Source: Thalassotalea hakodatensis (GTDB lineage Bacteria > Pseudomonadota > Gammaproteobacteria > Enterobacterales > Alteromonadaceae). From it: a DNA stretch of 64,000 nt. Numbering within the stretch: the first letter of the stretch is position 1; each line of letters opens with the position of its first letter. The notes beneath the pieces were generated by a model that saw only the letters and a list, made by a program, of their open reading frames with translations, did no database searches and was not told the DNA's origin. A program made the position numbers and the translations under genes. Shown one piece after another: positions 45,619 through 54,398 of the stretch. The stretch covers positions 1,736,001 through 1,800,000 of the forward strand of contig NZ_AP027365.1 of assembly GCF_030295995.1 (NCBI RefSeq), read 5' to 3'.

Positions 45619-45655
45619 TAAAATAAAAAACCCGCGTAGTAGCACTATGCGGGTT
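45619..45655 (-). terminator. trp operon attenuator
   Basis: On the minus strand AACCCGCATAG and CTACGCGGGTT pair (one mismatch) around TGCTA, followed by TTTTTTATTT. It lies 42 bases after the trpL stop, at the position of the classical trp attenuator. When Trp-tRNA is scarce, ribosome stalling on trpL would let alternative pairing form and transcription continue. Confidence 0.88.
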
Positions 45656-45696
45656 ATCTTGAATTTTTAGCAAATACAGCAAACGTTCACAACCCA

Positions 45697-45753
45697 CTAT
45701 GTTGAGTTATGCCACCACCAAAGGTTCGTTGTTAAAGGTTTTGTTGTTTTCAT
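45697..45753 (-). CDS. trpL: trp leader peptide
   Basis: An 18-residue leader, MKTTKPLTTNLWWWHNST, with three consecutive Trp codons (TGG TGG TGG), from ATG 45753 to TAG 45697. Preceded by a purine-rich AAAAAAAG. It lies just before the attenuator hairpin and controls the aromatic operon by coupling translation to transcription termination. Too short for standard gene callers. Confidence 0.88.
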   Translation of the reverse strand: MKTTKPLTTNLWWWHNST

Positions 45754-45761
45754 CTTTTTTT

Positions 45762-45778
45762 ATTGGCTAATAGCCAAT
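45762..45778. promoter_or_regulatory. Perfect palindrome in the trp / rnm divergent region
   Basis: ATTGGCTA-A-TAGCCAAT, a 17-base perfect inverted repeat, 9 bases upstream of the trpL start. It could be an operator for a repressor acting on trp, or a 5' hairpin of the leader RNA. It lacks the CTAG core of E. coli TrpR sites. A perfect TTGACA lies on the minus strand at 45841-45836, but no good -10 follows at standard spacing. Confidence 0.4.
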
Positions 45779-45834
45779 TCCCATTTACAATGCGTCTGCC
45801 TAAATCCCCTATAGAAAACCTTATTATGACCTTG

Positions 45835-46695
45835 ATGTCAACCGAAAATTTAGCGAGCTTTTCCACGAAACGCGTTGACTTACACAGTCATACTACATGT
45901 TCTGACGGCGGTCTTTCGCCTACAGAGCTGATAGACAGAGCCGTTAACTTTCAAATTGATGTGTTAGCTATCACCGATCATGATACCGTAGCAGCGCTTG
46001 ATATCGCTAAAGGTTATATTCAAGAAAAAAATTATCCATTAACAATCATTGATGGCATTGAAATATCAACTCGGTGGCATAATTTTGAAATTCATATTGT
46101 TGGGTTAAATATTCAAGCAAATCACCCTGCATTAGTGTCATTAATTCACTCACAGCAGCAAGCAAGAGAGTTACGTGCGACACTCATTGGTGAAAAACTC
46201 GCTAAATGCGGGTTTGATCATGTATATCAACAGGCAAAAGCACTCGCAGGTGAAGGGTCTATTACTCGTGCACACTTTGCAAAAGTGTTATTAAATCAAG
46301 GTCATATCAACCACATGCAAGCTGCATTTGATAAATATTTAGGCAAAGGTAAACGGGCATATGTTAAACCTCAGTGGTGTGATATTGAAACCGCAGTTGA
46401 GGCCATTCATCTAGCTGGTGGCAGTGCAGTAATCGCCCATCCTATTCGCTATGACATGACAACGAAATGGCTTCGGCGATTAGTGGTAGATTTTAAATCG
46501 TGTGGTGGTGATGGTTTAGAAATAGTTTTACCTCAAATGAATAACGAACAACGTAAATTAATGCTAAGCTTTTGTTTGGAGTATGATTTACTTGCATCGT
46601 TGGGATCAGACTTTCATTATCCAACTAAATGGGCTGATCTTGGTAAAAATTTAGTGCTTCCAGAACAAGCAATGCCGATTTGGCAAGCTTGGTAA
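45835..46695 (+). CDS. rnm: PHP-domain nuclease, YciV / RNase AM type
   Basis: 286 residues from ATG 45835 (MSTENLASFSTKRVDLHSHTTCSDG). ATG 45826 and a TTG at 45763 are in frame, and the latter is unlikely. Metal-binding motifs of the polymerase-histidinol-phosphatase fold are DLHSHTTCSDGGL, ITDHDT, GIEIS, IAHPIRY and SDFHYP. E. coli YciV acts on nucleoside 3',5'-bisphosphates and trims 5S and other rRNA 5' ends (RNase AM). It is divergent from the trp operon, an arrangement shared with E. coli (trpH next to trp). Confidence 0.9.
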   Translation: MSTENLASFSTKRVDLHSHTTCSDGGLSPTELIDRAVNFQIDVLAITDHDTVAALDIAKGYIQEKNYPLTIIDGIEISTRWHNFEIHIVGLNIQANHPALVSLIHSQQQARELRATLIGEKLAKCGFDHVYQQAKALAGEGSITRAHFAKVLLNQGHINHMQAAFDKYLGKGKRAYVKPQWCDIETAVEAIHLAGGSAVIAHPIRYDMTTKWLRRLVVDFKSCGGDGLEIVLPQMNNEQRKLMLSFCLEYDLLASLGSDFHYPTKWADLGKNLVLPEQAMPIWQAW

Positions 46696-46763
46696 GTATG
46701 TATAAATAACGTTTTATCGGTGTTGGTGGCTTTTGTAGTAGCGCAAATTTTAAGGAACACGAG

Positions 46764-47384
46764 ATGAGTCAATTTTTTTATGTACACCCTGATAATCCAC
46801 AGGGACGTTTAATGAAGCAAGCGGCTGAAATTATTCACCAAGGTGGCGTTATTGTATATCCCACTGATTCTGGCTATGCCTTGGGGTGCCATATTGGCGA
46901 TAAAAAAGCGCTTGATAGAATATGTCGTATTCGCGATATTAATAAAGACCATAACTTTACTTTAGTCTGTAAAGATTTATCTGAATTGTCTGAGTACGCA
47001 AGAGTTGATAATACGGCATTTAGACTATTGAAAAATAATACGCCTGGCGCGTACACCTTTATCTTTAAAGCCAGCAAAGAAGTGCCAAAACGGTTAATGA
47101 ATCCGAAGAAAAGAACGATAGGCATCAGAGTTCCGAACAGCGCAATTGTACAAGAATTATTAGCTGCACTAGAAGAGCCTATTATGTCCACTAGCTTAAT
47201 TATGCCGGGTAATTCAATGGCTGAGTTTGATCCTGAAGAAATTAGAGATAAGTTAGAACATCAAGTAGATTTAATTATTCATGGTGGACACCTAGGGGAA
47301 CATCCAACAACAGTCGTTGATTTTTCCGAGGGAGATGGGCAAATTATTCGCGTTGGCGAAGGTGACCCAACCCCCTTCGAGTAG
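46764..47384 (+). CDS. yciO: YciO-type Sua5/YrdC-family protein
   Basis: 206 residues. The YrdC fold shows GGVIVYPTDSGYALGCHIGDKKALDRICRIRDINKDHNFTLVC (nucleotide/threonylcarbamoyl site) and GIRVPNSAIVQELL, MSTSLIMPG. YciO is a paralogue of TsaC/Sua5, and its role in threonylcarbamoyl-AMP metabolism is weaker than TsaC. An AAGGAAC site lies before the ATG. It forms the start of a run with scpA-scpB-rluB. Confidence 0.93.
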   Translation: MSQFFYVHPDNPQGRLMKQAAEIIHQGGVIVYPTDSGYALGCHIGDKKALDRICRIRDINKDHNFTLVCKDLSELSEYARVDNTAFRLLKNNTPGAYTFIFKASKEVPKRLMNPKKRTIGIRVPNSAIVQELLAALEEPIMSTSLIMPGNSMAEFDPEEIRDKLEHQVDLIIHGGHLGEHPTTVVDFSEGDGQIIRVGEGDPTPFE

Positions 47385-47416
47385 TGTATTTTAAATGAGA
47401 AAGTTAAGGTAATAAT

Positions 47417-48250
47417 TTGGTTGATTCCACACATACAGCAGGTGAAATGCAGCAACAAGTATTGCCGTTTGCGCTTATTCGTGGTGAAGCGATCATTGAA
47501 AAACCCCAAGACTTATTTATTCCTCCAAATGCGTTAGAAGTTATTTTAGAGTCTTTTGAAGGTCCTCTTGATTTACTGTTGTATCTGATAAAAAAACAAA
47601 AACTAGATATACTTGATTTACCTATTGCTCCGATTACAACGCAATACATGCATTATGTTGCACTGATGGAAGAGCTTAATATGGAGCTGGCATCTGAATA
47701 CCTTGTCATGGCTTCAATTCTTGCTGAAATTAAATCCAAACTGTTATTACCTAAACAACCCATTGAAGACGAAGAGCACGATCCGCGTGCCGAGTTAATT
47801 AAGCGGTTAAAAGAGTACGAAGTGATTAAACAAGCAGCGGAATCTATTGACCAGCTTCCTCGTCTTGAACGGGATTATTTCTGTGCAAAAGCAAGTTTAT
47901 CTTCCAGTATTGACATAGAAACAGTATTACCTCAAATTGCTTGGCAAGAACTTGTACAAGCACTACAGGGAGTATTAGCGCGAAACCAAGCATTTGAACA
48001 TCATCAAATTACGAAAGAAGTGTTATCTACTCGAGAACGAATGACAATGATTCTATCGACACTGGAGAATAATAATGCATCTGCCTTTACGCCATTTGAA
48101 CAGCTTTTTCAATTTGATGAAGGACGTCAAGGTGTATTGGTTACTTTTCTTGCTATTTTAGAGCTATTAAAAATGCAACGAATTGAATGCCAGCAATCAC
48201 AACAGTTAGGTGTTATATACATAAGGTTGCAGGAGATAAAAGATGAATGA
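47417..48250 (+). CDS. scpA: Segregation and condensation protein A
   Basis: 277 residues from TTG 47417, with AAGGT six bases before it; ATG 47447 (after CAGGTG) is an alternative. The kleisin-type N-terminal domain reads FEGPLDLLLYLIKKQKLDILDLPIAPITTQYM, and the C-terminal winged helix ends VTFLAILELLKMQRIECQQ. With ScpB it binds SMC or MukB-like condensins for chromosome organisation. It overlaps scpB by 8 bases. Confidence 0.93.
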   Translation: MVDSTHTAGEMQQQVLPFALIRGEAIIEKPQDLFIPPNALEVILESFEGPLDLLLYLIKKQKLDILDLPIAPITTQYMHYVALMEELNMELASEYLVMASILAEIKSKLLLPKQPIEDEEHDPRAELIKRLKEYEVIKQAAESIDQLPRLERDYFCAKASLSSSIDIETVLPQIAWQELVQALQGVLARNQAFEHHQITKEVLSTRERMTMILSTLENNNASAFTPFEQLFQFDEGRQGVLVTFLAILELLKMQRIECQQSQQLGVIYIRLQEIKDE

Positions 48251-48860
48251 TGCAGCTAACCTGAGGTCAGATTCACAGCTCAAATGTTTAATTGAAGCAG
48301 CCTTATTTACTGCAGATAAACCATTATCGCTTCAATGGCTTCAAAGCCATACACTTGCTGAATTACACATAAAGAATAAAGTTGTGAAGCGTATTTTGAA
48401 TGAGTTACAACAAGATTATGAGCAAAGAGGGGTAAACTTAATAGAGGTTGCTTCTGGTTATCGTTTTCAAGTCCCCCTTGAACTCAGTGAAAAAATAGCT
48501 CAAGTTGCTCAAAACAAACCGAGTAAATATTCTCGGGCATTATTAGAAACCATAGCGTTAATCGCTTACCGACAACCTATTACACGTGCAGAAATTGAAC
48601 AAATTCGCGGTGTGGCGGTGAGTAGCCAAATTATTAGAACGTTAACTGAAAGAGAGTGGATAACTGTTATTGGTCAAAAAGAAGTGCCGGGTAAGCCTTC
48701 ACTTTATGCAACCACGAAACAATTTTTAGATTATTTTTCATTAAATTCGCTAGAACAGTTACCTGATTTACTACCGATCGCAGATTCTGCTATCAACCAA
48801 GCGGGGATACAAGATATAATGCATTCTCATGATACACTGACAAAAGAGACAGAGACTTAA
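48243..48860 (+). CDS. scpB: Segregation and condensation protein B
   Basis: 205 residues. Two winged-helix units are visible: LIEAALFTADKPLSLQWLQ at the start and YSRALLETIALIAYRQPITRAEIEQIRGV in the second, followed by VPGKPSLYATTKQFLDYF. It forms the ScpAB complex with the upstream protein, whose gene it overlaps by 8 bases. An AGGAG site lies within the end of scpA. Confidence 0.95.
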   Translation: MNDAANLRSDSQLKCLIEAALFTADKPLSLQWLQSHTLAELHIKNKVVKRILNELQQDYEQRGVNLIEVASGYRFQVPLELSEKIAQVAQNKPSKYSRALLETIALIAYRQPITRAEIEQIRGVAVSSQIIRTLTEREWITVIGQKEVPGKPSLYATTKQFLDYFSLNSLEQLPDLLPIADSAINQAGIQDIMHSHDTLTKETET

Positions 48861-48902
48861 CAATACATCAATATTGTGCTGTTACTGCCGGGAAATAAAA
48901 CG

Positions 48903-49766
48903 ATGTCAGAAAAACTACAAAAAGTACTTGCTAGGGCAGGTAAAGGCTCTCGCCGAGAATTGGAAACAATGATCAGTGCAGGCCGAGTAAGTGTTGACGG
49001 TAAAGTTGCAAAACTTGGTGACCGCGTTGAAGGTAATGAACAAATTCGCCTTGACGGTCATAACGTTAGCATTCAGCAATCAGAAGAAGAGATTTGCCGT
49101 GTTTTAATGTACAACAAACCTGAAGGTGAAATGTGTACACGTAAAGATCCTGAAGGCAGACCAACGGTGTTTGATCGGCTACCGCCTTTAGAGGATTCTC
49201 GTTGGATAGCCGTTGGCCGTTTAGATATCAATACCTCAGGTATGTTACTATTTACCACGGACGGTGACTTAGCCAATCGATTAATGCATCCATCACGGAA
49301 AGTTGAACGCGAATATGCTGTAAGAGTATTTGGTGAAGTAGATGATGCCATGTTACAGCGTTTGAAAAACGGCGTAAAATTAGAAGATGGCCCAGCAAAA
49401 TTCCAAGAAATTTATTATCGTGGTGGCGAAGGGCGAAATCATTGGTTTCATGTGGTGATTTCTGAAGGGCGAAACCGTGAAGTTAGACGTTTATGGGAAA
49501 GCCAAGACGTTCAAGTGAGCCGCCTTATTCGTGTCAGGTATGGCGATCTTGAATTACAACGTCAATTGCCTTCGGGTGGCTGGACTGAATTGGCATTAAA
49601 AGACGTTAATTATTACCGTCAACTGGTTGGCTTACCTATTGAGCGAAAATCGAAAGTAAAAGTTGATGAAAAAGCGATTGATAATGCAAAAGCACGACGT
49701 ATTCGTCGTAGTGTAAAAAAACATCAGCATCGCAGCATACAAAAAACAAGACGAAGAAGAAGTTAG
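48903..49766 (+). CDS. rluB: 23S rRNA pseudouridine(2605) synthase
   Basis: 287 residues from ATG 48903 ([21 protein letters not shown]), the family start. A GTG nine codons upstream is in frame but atypical. An S4 RNA-binding domain covers about 1-60, and the catalytic aspartate lies in [14 protein letters not shown]. The Arg/Lys-rich C-terminus ([20 protein letters not shown]) is typical of RluB. It makes pseudouridine at 23S position 2605. Forty-two bases separate it from scpB. Confidence 0.95.
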   Translation: MSEKLQKVLARAGKGSRRELETMISAGRVSVDGKVAKLGDRVEGNEQIRLDGHNVSIQQSEEEICRVLMYNKPEGEMCTRKDPEGRPTVFDRLPPLEDSRWIAVGRLDINTSGMLLFTTDGDLANRLMHPSRKVEREYAVRVFGEVDDAMLQRLKNGVKLEDGPAKFQEIYYRGGEGRNHWFHVVISEGRNREVRRLWESQDVQVSRLIRVRYGDLELQRQLPSGGWTELALKDVNYYRQLVGLPIERKSKVKVDEKAIDNAKARRIRRSVKKHQHRSIQKTRRRRS

Positions 49767-49773
49767 GTTTACT

Positions 49774-50916
49774 GTGGTAGAACATTTAATAACAGATCAA
49801 CAAGCACTCAATGAGTTGTGCCTTCGCTTTTCGACAAAAGATGTGGTTGCAATTGATACTGAATTTGTTCGTACGCGCACGTATTTTCCTAAATTAGGCT
49901 TACTACAATTATGTGATGGCGAAGTTGTTGCCTTAATTGATCCATTATCGATAGCAGATTTATCGCCAGTTTGGCAACTGATTGAAAATCCAAAGATCAC
50001 AAAAGTACTCCATGCCTGTTCTGAAGATGTGGAGATTTTTGTTAATCAGGGAAATTGTTCGCCACAAAATGTCATTGATAGCCAAATTGTCATGAGCTTT
50101 CTAGGGCATGGGTTATCAATGGGTTATGCCGCCATGATCAAGCATTATCTCGATATCGATCTTGATAAATCAGATTCACGCACCGACTGGATCAAGCGAC
50201 CTCTAACTGATAGACAGTTAGTTTATGCAAGTGCCGATGTTACACATTTAATTACGGTATACCCATTGTTACTTGATGATATTGAAAAAACCTCTTGGTT
50301 AAGTGCAGCAAAAATTGAATCTGCGCAGCTTATTGCGAAAAAACAACAAAAAATAGATGAAAATAACCTATATAAAAATGTTAAAACAAGCTGGCGTCTT
50401 AACGCAAAACAGCTTAATAATTTAAAATATTTAGCGCGTTGGCGATATCAACAAGCATTAAAACGCGATTTGCCGTTAAGCTTTGTTGCAAAAGATAATA
50501 CGCTCATGGGGTTAGCTCAATATGCACCAAAAAGCATGAGTGCTATGCTAAATATTGAAGGCGTTGATACGCTAGACATTCGCCATAAAGGCAAACAAAT
50601 GCTTAGGGTGTTAGAAGAAGCTAGCAAGGTAAGTGCTGAGGATTACCCTGAGAAAATAAAGCGTTTAGATCAATGTACTGGTTATAAGCAGTTATACAAA
50701 AAAGTGAAAAACTATGTATCTTCTGTTGCTGTAGACAGTCAAATACCAGTAGAAAATTTGGCATCTAAAAAACAAATAAATCAACTGTTATCTTGGTATT
50801 ACGAGTTGTCACCATCAACGGCTGATATAGACATTTTGCAAACATGGCGTGGTGAGTTATTTGGTGAGGATTTACTACAACATGCGAAAAATCAATTTAG
50901 TTCATTACCGTTGTAA
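49774..50916 (+). CDS. rnd: Ribonuclease D
   Basis: 380 residues from GTG 49774 (MVEHLITDQQALNELC). The DEDD exonuclease motifs are D28-T-E30 (AIDTEFVRTRTYFP), LHACSEDVEIF, and YASADVTHL. The HRDC domain occupies the C-terminal half (about 210-290, with LPLSFVAKDNTLMGLAQYAP). It trims 3' ends of tRNA and other stable RNAs. It lies seven bases after rluB and so may be in the same transcript. Confidence 0.94.
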   Translation: MVEHLITDQQALNELCLRFSTKDVVAIDTEFVRTRTYFPKLGLLQLCDGEVVALIDPLSIADLSPVWQLIENPKITKVLHACSEDVEIFVNQGNCSPQNVIDSQIVMSFLGHGLSMGYAAMIKHYLDIDLDKSDSRTDWIKRPLTDRQLVYASADVTHLITVYPLLLDDIEKTSWLSAAKIESAQLIAKKQQKIDENNLYKNVKTSWRLNAKQLNNLKYLARWRYQQALKRDLPLSFVAKDNTLMGLAQYAPKSMSAMLNIEGVDTLDIRHKGKQMLRVLEEASKVSAEDYPEKIKRLDQCTGYKQLYKKVKNYVSSVAVDSQIPVENLASKKQINQLLSWYYELSPSTADIDILQTWRGELFGEDLLQHAKNQFSSLPL

Positions 50917-50970
50917 TATCAGTAATGATTTCATTATAGATATTATCAAATAATCATTTTAGGTTTTATT

Positions 50971-51261
50971 ATGCTAACGGCTGTATATAAAAGTGCGAAA
51001 AAAGCAGAAACATATTTATTTATTAAGCAACGTGATGATTTTTCACAAGTGCCTGAAACATTAATGGCGGTTTTTGGAAAACCAGAATTAGTCACGATTA
51101 TCAATTTAAATACAAAAACCAAATTAGGTTTTGCTGATATAGTGAAAGTACAAGAAAGTTTAACTACCCAGGGCTATTATTTACAGTTACCACCACCGAA
51201 AGAAGATTTACTTGCTGCACATAAAGCCAGTAAATTAGATACGTTTAACGAAGATCTATAA
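50971..51261 (+). CDS. ycgL: YcgL-domain protein
   Basis: 96 residues. MLTAVYKSAKKAETYLFIKQRDDFSQVPETLMAVFGKPELVTIINL matches the YcgL family, a small soluble alpha/beta protein of unknown function. It lies between rnd and an MltB-like gene, and with ycgN further on reproduces a gene order frequent in gammaproteobacteria. Its stop is directly followed by the start of the next gene. Confidence 0.93.
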   Translation: MLTAVYKSAKKAETYLFIKQRDDFSQVPETLMAVFGKPELVTIINLNTKTKLGFADIVKVQESLTTQGYYLQLPPPKEDLLAAHKASKLDTFNEDL

Positions 51262-52308
51262 GTGTTATTACCGATGAAAAATAAAACTTCTTGCTACTTT
51301 TTAACCATTACATTATCAATTTTTAGTACAGTGACAGCTGCTAAAGAATTAACCGAAAGTAACTTTGTAAAATATGTTGAACTATTAAAAGCAGAAGCAC
51401 AACAAAAAGGCTTTTCTACGCAACTTATTGAAGAAAGTTTTGCGAATGTTACTTTTCATAAACGAGCTGTAAAAGCAGATAGAAGCCAACCGGAAAAAGT
51501 TGAAACACTAGATACTTATTTACCGAAACGGGTGCCTGATTGGAAAGTAAATAAAGCGAGAGCATTATATAAAGAAAATGAAACTGTTCTAAGAAAAATA
51601 AATGAACAATACGGTGTTCAGCCAAGATTTATTGTTGCGCTGTGGGGGTTAGAAACGAACTTCGGGAAAATAATGGGCAATTATAATGTTATTTCGGCAT
51701 TAAGTACGCTTGCCTTTGAAGGACGAAGAGAAGCTTTCTTTAAAAAAGAGTTATGGGCTGCTATGACAATATTGCAACAAGGGCATATTGAAGCTGCAAA
51801 TATGAAAGGTTCTTGGGCAGGCGCTATGGGGCAAAACCAATTTATGCCAAGCTCATTTTTAGCCTATGCTGTTGACGGTGATGGTGATGGTAAAAAAGAT
51901 ATTTGGGGTAATAAAGCAGATGTGTTTGCTTCCATGGCCAATTATCTTGTGCAAGAGGGCTGGAACGGGAATTACACATGGGGAAGACAGGTTTTATTAC
52001 CTGAAGGGTTTGATTATAGCTTGGCGATCCCTAAAAACACTGGCGGTCGCTCAAACTGGTTAAAGGCGTGGGCGAAGCAAGAGAAGCCAATGGCAGAATG
52101 GCAAGCATTAGGTATTAGACGCACTGATGGTACAGATCTACCTAAAGTAGATATAAAGGCGGCATTGGTGTTTCCCGATGATAAAAACGGTCGTGTTTAT
52201 TTAGCTTATAACAATTATAAAAGTTTAATGCATTGGAATTTATCGTATTATTTCGTGAGTTCGGTAGGTCACTTATCTGATCGTATCAAATTTCCACCTA
52301 TTCAATAG
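51262..52308 (+). CDS. Lytic murein transglycosylase, MltB type, without binding domain
   Basis: 348 residues from GTG 51262, which has GAAG eight bases upstream; ATG 51274 (MKNKTSCYF) is possible. A signal peptide ends near TAA-KEL. The MltB-type catalytic domain shows ALWGLETNFGKIMG with the catalytic glutamate, GSWAGAMGQNQFMPSSFLAYAVDGDGDG, and the closing MHWNLSYYFVSSVGHLSDRI. It cleaves murein glycan strands. Compared with the paralogue at 32644 it lacks the PG_binding_1 tail. It touches ycgL and lies 19 bases before ycgN. Confidence 0.92.
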   Translation: MLLPMKNKTSCYFLTITLSIFSTVTAAKELTESNFVKYVELLKAEAQQKGFSTQLIEESFANVTFHKRAVKADRSQPEKVETLDTYLPKRVPDWKVNKARALYKENETVLRKINEQYGVQPRFIVALWGLETNFGKIMGNYNVISALSTLAFEGRREAFFKKELWAAMTILQQGHIEAANMKGSWAGAMGQNQFMPSSFLAYAVDGDGDGKKDIWGNKADVFASMANYLVQEGWNGNYTWGRQVLLPEGFDYSLAIPKNTGGRSNWLKAWAKQEKPMAEWQALGIRRTDGTDLPKVDIKAALVFPDDKNGRVYLAYNNYKSLMHWNLSYYFVSSVGHLSDRIKFPPIQ

Positions 52309-52327
52309 TGTCTAGAGGTTTACTATT

Positions 52328-52831
52328 TTGACATTACCTTTTTGGCAAACGAAGTCACTTAATGAAATGACACGTCAAGAGTGGGAGTCGCTGTGTGACG
52401 GTTGTGCAAAATGCTGTTTGCATAAATTTATCGATGATGAAAACACCACAGAAACAACTGAGTTACAACCCACAGACTATATCGCCGATGGTGAGAATAT
52501 GGTGTATGCCAATATAGCTTGTTATTTGTTAAATGATAAAACATGCCAATGCACGCAATACGCTAAAAGAACGACATTAGTGCCAGATTGTGTGCAATTA
52601 ACGCAAGATAACCTTGATGATGTGTTTTTCATGCCCCCAAGTTGTACTTATCGCAGGCTTAAAGAAGGACGAGGCATGCCGTCATGGCATCCGTTGTTGC
52701 ATAAAGGTAAAAAGTCAGCAATGCATAAAGCAGGTATGTCGGTACGTGGTAAAATTATTAAAGACAATGAAGTTGATGTCGAATATTTTGATGATTATAT
52801 CGTCACGTGGCCGTTAGCAGATATTGACTAG
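52328..52831 (+). CDS. ycgN: YcgN-type cysteine-cluster protein (UPF0260)
   Basis: 167 residues from TTG 52328, preceded by AGAGG. It opens FWQTKSLNEMTRQEWESLCDGCAKCCLHKFIDDE and carries further cysteines (ACYLLNDKTCQCTQY, PDCVQL, PPSCTYRRL), the set of the YkgJ/YcgN iron-sulfur-like cluster. The function is unknown. It is the last gene of the yciO-ycgN run. The 236 bases that follow show no gene. Confidence 0.92.
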   Translation: MTLPFWQTKSLNEMTRQEWESLCDGCAKCCLHKFIDDENTTETTELQPTDYIADGENMVYANIACYLLNDKTCQCTQYAKRTTLVPDCVQLTQDNLDDVFFMPPSCTYRRLKEGRGMPSWHPLLHKGKKSAMHKAGMSVRGKIIKDNEVDVEYFDDYIVTWPLADID

Positions 52832-53067
52832 AAGCACACGATAAAACGATGCCCCTGATGGATTAAAAATTGAAGAAGTAACTTCGAAAAGCAAACTAGG
52901 TTAAGTTTTTAGGTGTATCCCCAAGAAATCTATACAGAGTTCTCAAAATCACTTTATCAGTAACGATAATTTAGCGAAACAATTACCTTTTAAAAATAAT
53001 AGGTTGCATTATTATTCATCTTAATTAAGATGAAGTTAACGTTTTGTTTACATTTTGCAGTGATAAC

Positions 53068-54306
53068 ATGCTTTATTTGTTTAATATTCAGTACGTAAGA
53101 CTTTTAGTTTGTCTTATTATGCTTGTACTAACAGGCTCGGCTCATGCTGAAAAGAATATTATTAATTTCGCTGTTTTAACTCATTCAGAACAACAAGAAG
53201 CAGTGTTACGCCAACAAATTTTACTATTCGAACGTTTGAATCCACATATCAGAGTACGTTTACGTATGCTTGATGGTAAAAACTATCCTGAACTCTTATC
53301 TAATTATAAAAAAGTAGCGAACAGTGTTGATGTATTAAATTGGTATTCAGGTAATCGATTAAAACAGTTAATCAATGAACACTATATTACTTCTATTGAT
53401 GAGTTTTGGTATCAGAATAACCTTCAAGCACTTTTTAGTGATGCAACTATTGAGCAGGTGAGCTACCAAGAGCGTATTTTTGCTGTTCCGTTTAGTATGT
53501 ATGTTTGGGATATCTACTATAAGAAAAGTGTTTTCGAAAAGTTTGGTTTAACTGCGCCGACTACGTGGCAAGAGTTTTTACATATAGCTAATACGCTAAA
53601 ACATCATGGAATTTCACCAATAGGTTTAGGATCTGAGCCACCTTGGCAGGTAGCAGCATGGTTTGACTATTTAATGTTGCGAATTAATGGTGCTCATCTA
53701 TATAAAAAACTTATTTCAGGGGAGCTGTCATTTACTTCTCAAGAGGTTGTGGCTGTTTTTACACATTGGAAAAACTTAATAGAGCAAGACTTTTTTATCA
53801 ACAATCATCGTCAGTTTGATGGCGAAGAAATCATGCCGTTACTTTATCGTGAAGAGATAGGTATGAATCTTAGTGGCAGCTTTTCGTTAAGTGGTATGCC
53901 AAATTATGTGCAAAAGAGCGTTGGATTATTTCCTTTTCCTCAAGTTGGGAAAAATAAAGATCACAGCATTTTAGCGCCAATGTCTGCGCTAATGCTTACT
54001 GCACAGGGTAGAGCTAAACCTGAAAGCAAAACCTTGCTTGCTTTTTTTAGTCAATACAAAACCCAGCGTATGATTAATGATGCTATGGCGACTATGTCTC
54101 CGATCCTCTACCAAGATGATGTGCATTCAAAGCTTATCAATGAGATCCACAGTGCTGAGCATATTTTCCAATTTTTAGATCGCGAAATGCCTTTTGAAAT
54201 GGCTGAGTTTAGTAAGCGTACTATGGCGGACTTTCTTAAACATCAAAACATTAAAAAAGTGACAGAGTCATTAGAAGCATTTCGCCTTCAACAACAAAAA
54301 CATTAA
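53068..54306 (+). CDS. Orphan family-1 solute-binding protein
   Basis: 412 residues from ATG 53068; a TTG at 53044 is in frame. A signal peptide (VRLLVCLIMLVLTGSAHA-EK) is followed by a family-1 sugar-binding domain: NFAVLTHSEQQEAVLRQQILLFERLNPHIRVRL, then VDVLNWYSGNRLKQL, FAVPFSMYVWDIYYKKSVFEKFGLTAPTTWQEF. No permease or ATPase gene is nearby. Such orphans sometimes act as sensors for membrane regulators. It lies 92 bases before pntA, probably in a separate unit. Confidence 0.88.
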   Translation: MLYLFNIQYVRLLVCLIMLVLTGSAHAEKNIINFAVLTHSEQQEAVLRQQILLFERLNPHIRVRLRMLDGKNYPELLSNYKKVANSVDVLNWYSGNRLKQLINEHYITSIDEFWYQNNLQALFSDATIEQVSYQERIFAVPFSMYVWDIYYKKSVFEKFGLTAPTTWQEFLHIANTLKHHGISPIGLGSEPPWQVAAWFDYLMLRINGAHLYKKLISGELSFTSQEVVAVFTHWKNLIEQDFFINNHRQFDGEEIMPLLYREEIGMNLSGSFSLSGMPNYVQKSVGLFPFPQVGKNKDHSILAPMSALMLTAQGRAKPESKTLLAFFSQYKTQRMINDAMATMSPILYQDDVHSKLINEIHSAEHIFQFLDREMPFEMAEFSKRTMADFLKHQNIKKVTESLEAFRLQQQKH

Positions 54307-54398
54307 CTATTACGGACTAAACCGCTTAAATAGCTTGAATTATCACCAATAAACGGTTAATTATTTAACAAAAGAACAATAATTAACTAAGGCCTACT

